Shown: positions 1 through 8,613 of the stretch, piece by piece
Position numbering within the stretch: the first letter of the stretch is position 1
Layout of the letters: every line of letters starts with the position of its first letter
Source: Histomonas meleagridis
Lineage: Eukaryota; Parabasalia; Tritrichomonadida; Dientamoebidae
DNA length: 64,000 nt
Direction: 5' to 3'
NCBI GenBank assembly: GCA_020186115.1
Contig: WSYJ01000013.1
Location: forward strand, 558,001-622,000
Notes under the pieces: model-generated
The model's input: only the letters and a program-made list of their open reading frames with translations
The model's database searches: none
What the model was told of the DNA's origin: nothing
Made by a program: the position numbers and the translations under genes

Positions 1-2
1 GT

Positions 3-770
3 GGTGATATTCATGGACAATTTTACGATCTTCTTGAATTGTTTTCCATAGGTGGCCAACCTCCAGAGCAAAACTTTATTTTTCTTGGTGATTATGTTGA
101 TCGCGGTTTTTATGGAGCTGAAACATTTTTACTTCTAATTGCACTCAAAATACGATTTCCTACCAAGATATATCTTCTTAGAGGCAATCATGAGTGCGAG
201 GAAATCTCAACAGAATATGGTTTTTACGAAGAAATTACCAATAAATTTAAGAACAATGACTCCTATTCCAAATGCCTTAGTGTTTTTAACATGCTTCCAC
301 TTGCAGCCCTAATTGATGATAAGATATTTTGCGTTCATGGAGGTCTAAGTCCTGAATTACATCAAATTCGAGAGCTTGATGATATTGATAGAAATGCAGA
401 ACCACCAAAAGAAGGTGCATTTCTTGATATTTTATGGTCAGATCCAGATTTCATAAAAGGATTCACCCAATCACAACGAGGAGCAGGTTATATGTTTGGC
501 GGAGATGTTACTGAGCAATTCATCCATCAAAATAACCTAAATTATATCCTTAGAGCCCATCAATTTGCTGAAGAAGGGTTTGAAAAATGGTTTAATGGAC
601 TTCTTTACACAGTTTGGTCTGCTCCAAATTATTGTTATAGAAGTGGAAACAAAGCTTCGATTTATGAAATATCTTCATTGTCGAAAGCAAGATTTAAAAC
701 ATTTAAAGAAGCGCCGATATATGCAAGGGGAAATATACCGATTTCTAAAATACCCCAATATTTCTCTTAA
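3..770 (+). CDS. PP2A-type serine/threonine protein phosphatase catalytic subunit (5' partial)
   Basis: Catalytic subunit of a PPP-family phosphatase, which removes phosphate from Ser/Thr in proteins using two metal ions. The first in-frame codons, at position 3, already read GDIHGQ, the first metal-binding motif. It is followed by GDYVDRG, RGNHE, HGGLSPE and SAPNYCYR, so all signature blocks are present. The YCYR form points to the PP2A/PP4/PP6 group rather than PP1. The reading frame continues to the window edge, so the N-terminus (about 55 residues in PP2A) lies outside; the 255 residues seen match the length from GDxHGQ to the end in PP2A. The C-terminus ends YFS where PP2A has YFL, so the last methylated leucine is not conserved. 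Family assignment is secure; the exact subtype is not. Confidence 0.93.
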   Translation, partial: GDIHGQFYDLLELFSIGGQPPEQNFIFLGDYVDRGFYGAETFLLLIALKIRFPTKIYLLRGNHECEEISTEYGFYEEITNKFKNNDSYSKCLSVFNMLPLAALIDDKIFCVHGGLSPELHQIRELDDIDRNAEPPKEGAFLDILWSDPDFIKGFTQSQRGAGYMFGGDVTEQFIHQNNLNYILRAHQFAEEGFEKWFNGLLYTVWSAPNYCYRSGNKASIYEISSLSKARFKTFKEAPIYARGNIPISKIPQYFS

Positions 771-875
771 GGGAATGTTAACATTTAGTTCAAAAACTTA
801 TTCGACTCATTAATAAAATACCAAAATTAAAGTTTCCTGATATTTATAATGTTTTTCATTTTGTGAATGGTGCCC

Positions 876-883
876 TAACGATA
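876..883 (+). promoter_or_regulatory. TAACGATA Myb-type element inside a short inverted repeat
   Basis: The sequence CCCTAACGATAGGG at 873-886 has 5-bp inverted arms around TAACGATA. As I recall, the same octamer is described as a Myb recognition element in the Trichomonas vaginalis ap65-1 promoter. It lies about 200 bp upstream of the BspA gene. Its role here is inferred. Confidence 0.35.
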
Positions 884-1081
884 GGGATAGAATAAGTGCC
901 ACTTTTTGTACTGTTTCCCTGTTGTAAAAATTAGAACATGACAACTATCAAGTTTCATAAAAACCTTCAAAACATAATGTAAAGTAAACAAAATACGTTT
1001 TTCACCACTTTTTGCAACAAAGATATGCATATCGTCGTTGAAAGGATTTTGTGATGCATTCAATTTTGAAAATCTAAGATA

Positions 1082-2878
1082 ATGTTGGCCTTCTTCTGCT
1101 TTCTCGCTAACATTATTTGTGATGACACACTCACAATTGAAAACGTCACAACAATTGATTCAATTACATATTCTGCTTACAAGCCTACAATAAGACATCT
1201 GATTATTGGAATTGGTGTTGAAACCATCGGCCCTAATGCATTTTCACAGTGTCCTTTCCTTGAAGATGTAACAATTGGAGATTCAGTGACTACAATTTCT
1301 TCCAGTGCATTTAAGAAATGTGAAAATCTCATGACTGTTCAATTAGGCGATAGCATCACCAGCGTTGGTGAATATTCATTTTATTATTGTAGTAATTTGC
1401 AAACCATTACAATTCCTGATTCAGTTGAATCCATTGGTAAGCGGGCATTTGATGGTTGTTCTCAACTCGGTAAGGTTACACTCGGGAAAAATTTAACAAC
1501 CATTGCAACTTATGCATTTAATGGTTGTACTAGACTTCTTACAGTAACATTTAATTCAAATTTACAATCAATTGGATCTTATGCATTTTATCAATTGCCA
1601 GTCTTAACAAATGTAATGCTTCCCAACTCGCTAATATATATATATGACTTCGCATTTCAGGGCTGTGATCAAATAAAAGAAATCACAATTCCATCATCAG
1701 TTACAAACCTTGGTAAAAAAGCATTTTTTGAATGCCAGCAACTTGCAACTGTAACAATTGAGTCAACGCTTCCAACCTTTGGCACATATGCTTTTTCAGA
1801 ATGCTCACGTTTGACCAAAGTTAATTTCGTTGGCCAAGTCGTAAAAATAGCCGATTACTCATTTAGTAAATGTTCATCATTAAAAACAGTAACACTTAAT
1901 AATGGATTAACAACAATTAAGCAATATGCATTTAATTTATGCAGCAAATTGGAAAATATTGTTATTCCCGTTACAGTCACAAGCATTGGACAAAGTGCCT
2001 TTTCTTACTGCAGCTCAATCGAATCGATTACAATTCCCGAGAGTGCTACTTCATTCGGCTCAAATGTATTTGATCATTGTACACAACTTAAAGAAGTTAA
2101 CTTCAACAGTAAGTCTTATAATATTCCGACATATTTCCTGGCTTACTCAGGTATTACCTCATTCACAATTCCAGATACAGTTACAACAATTGCGGATTAT
2201 GCATTTTATTATTGTGACTCATTGATAACAGTCTACATCGGTAGCTCTGTTTCATCTATTGGAAGTGCATTTTATTATTGCTCAGGACTTAATTGTATTT
2301 ATTACTATGGTACTTCACAGCCAACATATTCAACATATTCATTTTATGGCGTTCCTGCTGATACTGCATACGTAACTAACTCTTATCGATATACAACGTT
2401 TTGCGGATTGTATACAATCAGAGGCTTTGCTGAGTGCACAGAGTACTCCACGCCCATAACGCCTTCAAGATCACCTTCAAAAAGTAATAACTCCTCTGGC
2501 ACAACTGTTGGCGCTACAGTCGGAATCATTGCTGTCGTTGTTGTGTTTGTCCTCATATTCGTCTGCTGCTTCATCACCCAAAGAAGGAGGCGAATGGCGC
2601 AGTTCCACAAGTCGTCTTCTTCGTCATCTTCTTCTTCGTCGAAGAACAAGGTCTCGTACCAAAGCAACTTGCCTGGCCCCGGCCAAAATGTCGCAACGGC
2701 ACCTGATCCAAACTATGCTTATCCACAACCACAGTACGCACCTCCTCCACCTCCTTCAAATCAGTATGCACCTCCTCCTCCAACGAACTCTTACATACCA
2801 CAGCAGCCAGAGAATATGGACCCAAGTGTTGGCGGACCCCAGCAACCGTTGTACTACGATAACCCATATCAGTTCTGA
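1082..2878 (+). CDS. BspA-like leucine-rich-repeat surface protein with transmembrane anchor
   Basis: A 598-residue type I membrane protein of the trichomonad BspA (TpLRR) family, likely displayed on the cell surface; family members are linked to host or matrix binding. A hydrophobic N-terminus (residues 1-13) looks like a signal peptide. Residues about 25-440 are tandem 23-residue repeats of the form IPDSVxSIGxxAFxxCxxL. A membrane segment lies at about 476-499, followed by a basic RRRR stop-transfer and a roughly 95-residue cytoplasmic tail. The tail has a run of nine serines, proline/tyrosine-rich stretches and the ending NPYQF, which resembles an NPxY endocytosis signal. A partial BspA pseudogene and a second full copy occur at 36.7 and 44.8 kb. 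Function is inferred from the family. Confidence 0.92.
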   Translation: MLAFFCFLANIICDDTLTIENVTTIDSITYSAYKPTIRHLIIGIGVETIGPNAFSQCPFLEDVTIGDSVTTISSSAFKKCENLMTVQLGDSITSVGEYSFYYCSNLQTITIPDSVESIGKRAFDGCSQLGKVTLGKNLTTIATYAFNGCTRLLTVTFNSNLQSIGSYAFYQLPVLTNVMLPNSLIYIYDFAFQGCDQIKEITIPSSVTNLGKKAFFECQQLATVTIESTLPTFGTYAFSECSRLTKVNFVGQVVKIADYSFSKCSSLKTVTLNNGLTTIKQYAFNLCSKLENIVIPVTVTSIGQSAFSYCSSIESITIPESATSFGSNVFDHCTQLKEVNFNSKSYNIPTYFLAYSGITSFTIPDTVTTIADYAFYYCDSLITVYIGSSVSSIGSAFYYCSGLNCIYYYGTSQPTYSTYSFYGVPADTAYVTNSYRYTTFCGLYTIRGFAECTEYSTPITPSRSPSKSNNSSGTTVGATVGIIAVVVVFVLIFVCCFITQRRRRMAQFHKSSSSSSSSSSKNKVSYQSNLPGPGQNVATAPDPNYAYPQPQYAPPPPPSNQYAPPPPTNSYIPQQPENMDPSVGGPQQPLYYDNPYQF

Positions 2879-2929
2879 AGTCGGCCGATAAGTAAAGCTC
2901 TAAAAATACGAATTTGACTGTTTTGATTC

Positions 2930-2974
2930 AAAAAGTGGCACCATGTGTTCTGAAGTTTACCGCTGCCACTTTTT
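2930..2974. repeat. 11-bp perfect inverted repeat between convergent genes
   Basis: AAAAAGTGGCA at 2930-2940 is the exact reverse complement of TGCCACTTTTT at 2964-2974, with a 23-nt loop, followed by a long T tract. It lies between the 3' ends of the BspA and PDE-like genes. It could be a 3' hairpin or a pair of divergent initiator-like sequences. The arm sequence also occurs at 897-907. Confidence 0.5.
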
Positions 2975-3086
2975 ACTTTTTTTTTTTTTTTTTAAAATTG
3001 AATACATTTTCTTTTCTAATGATAAAACTCTTTTAGCTCAAATGCATAATACGAATATGCGATTTGTTTCTAAATATAAACAATTT

Positions 3087-5570
3087 TTACTTATAAAATT
3101 CTGCAATTAAAGTTTCTTCATCACTTGTTTCCGTGTTGCCGCTTTCAGCACTTTGGCCCCTCGGATCAATTCTGACTTTTCTTTTTGCATTAAATGAATT
3201 TCTATAGTTTCTTGGAGTAATTTTATTGTGCCTTATTTGCGGATTATTTGATTCTGCTTTGATTGGAGGCATTGCAATCACAACGTGTTTCATTTTATAC
3301 TCCCAGAAATATGTGTTCTTGTTTAAGTTATCTTGTGCGTCCTCAATGCGACAAAAGTTTTCGAACAACCTGAGCCATGGCTGAACTATTTTCGATGCGA
3401 CTTCATAAAAATATGTTCGAACGAATGAGATATCTTTTGCATCTGTTTTTGAAAAAAGGTCTTCTTTGATTTCCCGCACAACCTTTAGCATCTCTTCATT
3501 AGAAGACCAATAATATGAATAATTACAAAGGGTCAAAATACTTTTCATAAATAAGTGCCGATCATAAACGTTCTCGTGCACAGAAAAATTGGGCGATTCG
3601 ATACGGTTTTTGAACCTCCCCAATAACTGCAGCTGATTGAATTCTTGCGCATCAAGTAAAACGTCCTTAACGGTCTCGAAGAAATATGTTTTGAATTCAG
3701 ATTTCGGTTGCGGTATAAACTTTGCAAAAAATCCTAAAGCAGAATCAATTTTCTCGTCGAAGAGAGAGTAATCATCGATGAAAACATTATTCACCTTACT
3801 TTGGTTAGGGTTCTTAGCGTCATGAATTAAGGCAGCAAAGAACAAAATGAAAAGATCGATCTTATTTAATATCCAACCATCAAATTGGTTTGATAACAAA
3901 GAATTTAATGAATGTAACATCATTATAGTATGAATGTAATGCTTTAAGTAAGTACTTGTAAAGTTAATTAAAAACCTTACAAATAAATCAGGGTCTATTT
4001 CTTTGAATATTAGCTTGTTTCTAGTAATCAAATTCAAAAAGAATTTGACTAGAAAGCGATGTGAATCTGTTTCAATTTGATTCCAATTTAATTCCAATTT
4101 CTTTTCAAGGAATGCAGGACTTGTTAGATATAGCCATGTGTAGTAAGGAATTTCTGTTTCGTCTTTTGGTGTTTCTTTCTTTTTAAAGATATCTTTAAAG
4201 ATATTATTTTTATACTCATCATCTTGATATATGCTGAATAGTTTGTCGCTCGTTTCTGTTAGGTTTATCACGGCATTGTCAAGTGACTTATTAAGTAATG
4301 ATTCTTGTGGAAATAATAATTGCAATTGATGAATTTGATCAATAGATCGTCCCAAAACTCCACTATTAAAAGTTGAGTTCTTTGCTTGTTGATTGTCTGC
4401 TATAATTGACATTCGAGCTTCAAGTTTTTTCTTACTTTTTCGATTAATAATCTTTGTAAGTGTAATGCCTATGATAAAGACTATTAAAAGAATGATGACA
4501 GATATGATAAAGATTAATGCTCCTGCATCTCGTACATTCCGATCTCGAGAATATAATACAACAAATGTCAAATAACCGTTGCCGAGCGTAACGGTCTCCT
4601 TCATGGCAATGTAATTTGTTTCGTTGTGCTTGATGATGGTACCTGTTTCATTGTTTAATTTGGAATAAAAGGTATCAACAGACTTCCAGATGTCAGATTC
4701 AGTACTTGTTAATGTTGGATATAAAAATGTTGAATCTTCTATGCGAGAAGATTCTGCATTTCCTCCAATGTTAATGGCAAAATATATATTGGGAAAGCTG
4801 GTGGTAAGGTAAAGATATGTGGTAATAAAACTTAAACCGACACCTGTAGTAGTAGATATATCTCTTCCATTATTATATGGATATACAGAAGCAACATAAT
4901 TAGAATTCCCATACGGATTAAAAAAAGAAAGATTTGACCAGAAAAAATCAACGTTGTTTTGATGAATTGAAGAATAAAAATCTTCAAACGAATTTATTCG
5001 AGCAATTGGAATTCCTGTAGAGTTCGGATCCCAATTATAATAATGGGTATCTTGGTCGTAAAGTCTAATTTCTTTGTTAGGTAATAAATAAAAAAATGAA
5101 AAATTTGATCCAAATCCAGTAAATAAACAAAAACTTCCATTACTCGCTAAAAAATATGTGGAGTAAGCATTGTTTGTTAGGACATACATGAAACGATGAA
5201 AGGTGAGATAATAAAGAACAGTTGAAGGTGTACATTTAAGATAATCATCTCCTTCGGAAATAAGAGCAGTAAATTGGGCAATCCGTCTTGCTTCTGTGAG
5301 GATTTGCTGTGCTAAAGTTGAAATTTCTAATAACTGATTTTTCACGTATTGCTCTGAAAGAGAATAAAAGATACTAAATGTCTTTAATCGAAACACAATC
5401 CATTGTGTTGGAAATGCAATGCTTACTATGATGCATGAAGCAATAAGAGCAATTTTTGAAATAATTTTTATCTTTCTTTTGTAATTATAAATCCCCTCTA
5501 CTGAAGCATAATTCACCGAATTAGATACCTTAAGAGAAGAATCAAAAGAAAGTGATTGTTCTGATCGCAT
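3087..5570 (-). CDS. two-pass membrane protein with degenerate cyclic-nucleotide phosphodiesterase domain
   Basis: An 827-residue protein. Membrane segments at about 37-60 and 351-375 flank a roughly 290-residue extracellular region, a receptor-like layout. The cytoplasmic part (about 420-780) follows class I cyclic-nucleotide phosphodiesterase order: a histidine-containing helix near the first metal motif, ALIHDAKNPNQ (His583, Asp584) where active enzymes have HDxxHxGxxN, TLCNYS (Asn683) where they have the metal-binding Asp, and SFVRTYFYEV...PWLRLFENF, which fits the family's last helix. The second-motif His and the last metal Asp are missing, so it is probably a catalytically dead regulator or receptor. 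The PDE assignment rests on motif order read by eye. A TAACGTT motif lies 44-50 bp upstream of the start on this strand. Confidence 0.72.
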   Translation of the reverse strand: MRSEQSLSFDSSLKVSNSVNYASVEGIYNYKRKIKIISKIALIASCIIVSIAFPTQWIVFRLKTFSIFYSLSEQYVKNQLLEISTLAQQILTEARRIAQFTALISEGDDYLKCTPSTVLYYLTFHRFMYVLTNNAYSTYFLASNGSFCLFTGFGSNFSFFYLLPNKEIRLYDQDTHYYNWDPNSTGIPIARINSFEDFYSSIHQNNVDFFWSNLSFFNPYGNSNYVASVYPYNNGRDISTTTGVGLSFITTYLYLTTSFPNIYFAINIGGNAESSRIEDSTFLYPTLTSTESDIWKSVDTFYSKLNNETGTIIKHNETNYIAMKETVTLGNGYLTFVVLYSRDRNVRDAGALIFIISVIILLIVFIIGITLTKIINRKSKKKLEARMSIIADNQQAKNSTFNSGVLGRSIDQIHQLQLLFPQESLLNKSLDNAVINLTETSDKLFSIYQDDEYKNNIFKDIFKKKETPKDETEIPYYTWLYLTSPAFLEKKLELNWNQIETDSHRFLVKFFLNLITRNKLIFKEIDPDLFVRFLINFTSTYLKHYIHTIMMLHSLNSLLSNQFDGWILNKIDLFILFFAALIHDAKNPNQSKVNNVFIDDYSLFDEKIDSALGFFAKFIPQPKSEFKTYFFETVKDVLLDAQEFNQLQLLGRFKNRIESPNFSVHENVYDRHLFMKSILTLCNYSYYWSSNEEMLKVVREIKEDLFSKTDAKDISFVRTYFYEVASKIVQPWLRLFENFCRIEDAQDNLNKNTYFWEYKMKHVVIAMPPIKAESNNPQIRHNKITPRNYRNSFNAKRKVRIDPRGQSAESGNTETSDEETLIAEFYK

Positions 5571-5713
5571 AAGAGAGCGCTTAAAAAAACTCTCTTTTTG
5601 TCTTTGTGATAAAAACGTTAAAAAGTCACTTTTGGATAAACGTGCTCAAAATTTTGGCTGGAAACAGTTTCTGTGAAAATTGAATAGTTTATCAATGAAA
5701 TCTATTTTATGGA

Positions 5714-8102
5714 ATGAACAGTAATGGAAACAATGACTATAAATCACAATCCATACAAATTGATTTGCTTTTCAAAATACAACAAATCATATTTAATATA
5801 ACTCAAGAAAATCTCGAAACATCTATTGAAAAGACAATGGAATTATTTGATTTCAATTTTCCATATTCATATAATTTAATTATTAGTAATTTGGTTTATT
5901 CTGCATTTTTATCAAAAAAAGATTTAAATGATTTTTACATAAATTATATTAAATTAATTCAAACAAAGGAAGAAAAAATTTAACAAAAAACTATCCAAAA
6001 AATTATTCAAAATTTTTGGTAATTATTTATCTAAAAACGAATCACAAGAATCATATTATTTGATTGAAAAAATGCTTGAAGAAAATTTAATTGATGAAGA
6101 TATTGTAAAAAACATTAAATCAAAATATTTCGCTCATTATAAATCAGAAAAAGAGAATAGAATAGCTCAAAATTTCAATATAATAACGAAAGCATTTTTA
6201 AATAACTTTGAAGAACTATCAAAGAATAATTGGGAATTACATAAGCAATTAATCAAAGAAGGACATAATCCTAATGAAATTGCGAAAATAATTCGAAATG
6301 ATGAAATAGAAAAACTTCAAGAAATATCATCACAAAATTATTTCGATTTTAATCAAACAATTGAACCATCACTTTATGAAAGATGTTCATATGTTAATCC
6401 GGAATATAAAAATGTTACATTAATTGATTATGCAGCATTTTTTTCAGCAATTAAATGTTTTAAATATTTACTTATGAATGGTTCTAAAATAGAAAACACA
6501 TGTCAATATGCAATTGCAGGTGGAAACATAGAAATCATTCATTTATGTGAACAAAACCATTCATCTTTTGAAGGTTCATATGAAGCAGCAATTATATTTC
6601 ATCAAAACGATATATTTAAATATATATATGAAAAGAAATTAGAAGATTTGGCAGGAGAAGATATTAATGATTTTGGGTATTATTGTATTACTAATGGTAA
6701 TTATGAAATTCTATCATTTTTAGAAAAAGAAGGAATGCAAATTGATGAATTTATGATTAATGAATCAGCAGAATTTGGGAATATATATCTTATTAAACAT
6801 TTTCTTCAAAATAATCAAATCACTGATGATATTTTAGTATTCTCTTCAAAATCAGGAAATTTTGAACTTGTTAAATATATTTTGGAAAATAAAGAATTTG
6901 ATATTGATATTAATGCTTCTGATATTTGTTTGTTTTATATGATGATCAATATAATAATTTAATGTTTGAAAAAAATATTTGAAAATCATTTAAGCTATTT
7001 TTTACAGCACTTATTTATGCATCTCAATATGGTTATGTAGATATAGCTAAATTACTTCTTGAACAAGAAGGAATTGATATAAATGCTAAAAATATTTATT
7101 TGTTTTATTTAATTTTTGTTTTGCTTGTTTTCTGAAAATTGTTTAAAGTATATGAAACAGCACTTATGATAGCAACTTATTATGGACACACTAAAGTGGT
7201 GGAGTTATTACTAGAGCAAAAAGCTATCGATATCAATTTTAAAAATATTTTTTGTTTTAATTTATGATTTATTTAAAAAATTATTTTTTTCTTAATAATA
7301 TACAATGATTATTCAAATTATTTTGGACGTCACTTATGTATGCATCTTTAAAAAATCATATAGAAATAGCAAAGTTATTAATTAAACAAAAAGAAACTGA
7401 TATCAATGCAAAAAATATTTATTTGTTCTAATCGATTTTTATTTAAATAATTTAATACTTCCAAATAATATTTGGAATTTATTTGATTTACTTGAATCTG
7501 CACTTACTATAGCAGCTGAAAATGGTCATACAGAAATTGTTAAATTACTTCTTGAACAAAATGGAATTGATGTTAATACTAAAGACATTTATTTGTTTTA
7601 TTTAAAGTTTATTTTAATAATTTTATATTTCAAAATAATATTTGGAAATTATTTAAATTATTTAAAACATCTCTTATTAGAGCATCTGCAAAAGGTTATA
7701 CAGAAATCGTTAAAATACTTCTTGAACAAGAAGGAATTGATATTAATGCTAAAGATATTTATTTGTTTTATTTAAAATTTATTTTAATAATTTTATATTT
7801 CAAAATAATATTTGGAAATTATTTAAATTATTTCAAACAGCACTTATGAAAGCATCTTATAATGGTCATACAGAAATAGTTAAATTACTTCTTGAACAAG
7901 AAGGAATTGATATTAATGCTAAAGATATTTATTTATTTTATTTGACATTTATTTTAATAATTTAATATTTCAAAATAATATTTGGGAATTATTTAAATTA
8001 TTTTAAACAGCACTTATGTTAGCATCTAGAAATGGTCATACAGAAATAGTTAATTTACTTCTTGAACAAAAAGGAATTGACATTAATGCCGAAGGAAAGT
8101 GA
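5714..8102 (+). pseudogene. DUF3447/ankyrin-repeat gene interrupted by one slip and seven fixed-length spacers
   Basis: The N-terminal part, read in two frames (5714-5983 and from about 5979 through 6962), matches the trichomonad DUF3447-plus-ankyrin family. The frames join at an A6 run (5973-5978) where one base appears lost. From 7004 there are seven ankyrin units of exactly 90 nt: 7004-7093, 7157-7246, 7327-7416, 7497-7586, 7667-7756, 7837-7926 and 8007-8096. All are open and of the form TALMxASxNGHTEIVKLLL. A natural-looking end NAEGK-stop follows at 8100-8102. Between units lie AT-rich spacers of 80 nt (six) or 63 nt (one), all inserted after the NAKD codons. Most spacers break the frame. 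Intact units argue against simple decay; the spacers lack the trichomonad intron consensus. It may be a working gene with unusual processing or a young pseudogene. Confidence 0.7.
6924..8006 (+). repeat. seven AT-rich spacers (80/63 nt) between ankyrin units
   Basis: Spacers are at 6924-7003, 7094-7156, 7247-7326, 7417-7496, 7587-7666, 7757-7836 and 7927-8006. Most begin with ATTTATTTGTTTTA or a close variant. The last three are nearly identical and share CAAAATAATATTTGG. The 80-nt spacers can be read as four loosely similar 20-nt blocks. With the 90-nt ankyrin unit they form a 170-bp tandem repeat. Confidence 0.85.
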
Positions 8103-8613
8103 ATCAGCAGTGAGAAAAACTACACCCCCAATCAATGCATGATTTTTTGAGAAGAAATTACGGTTAATATGACAATTTTCTGTTTTGTTCTTATATATTA
8201 TAATAACATAGATACAATGAGAAAAACCAACTGGTTGGAACCAATGTTAGAGTAAAATAATAAAAATAACATAATATTTTATTAAACAAATTTATTTCTA
8301 TTTCAATATATATATACAATTGGTGATATCATGATTTGAATGATAAACAACCAAAAATGACTTTAGCACATTTTTTTGTGCTATGTTCACTTTCTAATAA
8401 GCAATAAACTACAACTAGTAAGAGATAATTTATAATATTTATAACTAATTAATTTTAGAATACCAATTTTTTTTGTAGCACTTCTTATAAAAGATATATT
8501 CTTACCACTTACTTTGTATTACGATCATTGCGATATGCAATTATAAGTTTGATTAAAATGTGTTTTGTGAAATGAAAAAACGTTAAAAACATATCAATAT
8601 TTAAAAGTGACAA
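8103..8613. other. intergenic, AT-rich
   Basis: No open frame, RNA gene or repeat is recognisable, apart from the AACGTTA motif before Rictor at 8579-8585. Confidence 0.6.
8579..8585 (+). promoter_or_regulatory. AACGTTA promoter motif of Rictor gene
   Basis: AACGTTA lies 28 bp before the ATG. The same heptamer precedes several other genes here (TMEM209-like, Rab-like, TAPT1, Pmp-like). It resembles a Myb-type recognition sequence; function is inferred from recurrence. Confidence 0.4.

Noticed and set aside
2383-2867. Antisense open frames across the BspA tail
   Set aside because: Caused by the biased codon composition of the Ser/Pro-rich tail.
7247-7326. Ankyrin spacers as ordinary trichomonad introns
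   Set aside because: No GTAYGT at the 5' edge and no ACTAACACACAG at the 3' edge in any spacer; kept only as an open question.
7587-7836. Direct repeats here as a CRISPR array
   Set aside because: Repeats encode ankyrin units and are 90/80 nt in eukaryotic DNA; no palindromic short repeats with unique spacers.
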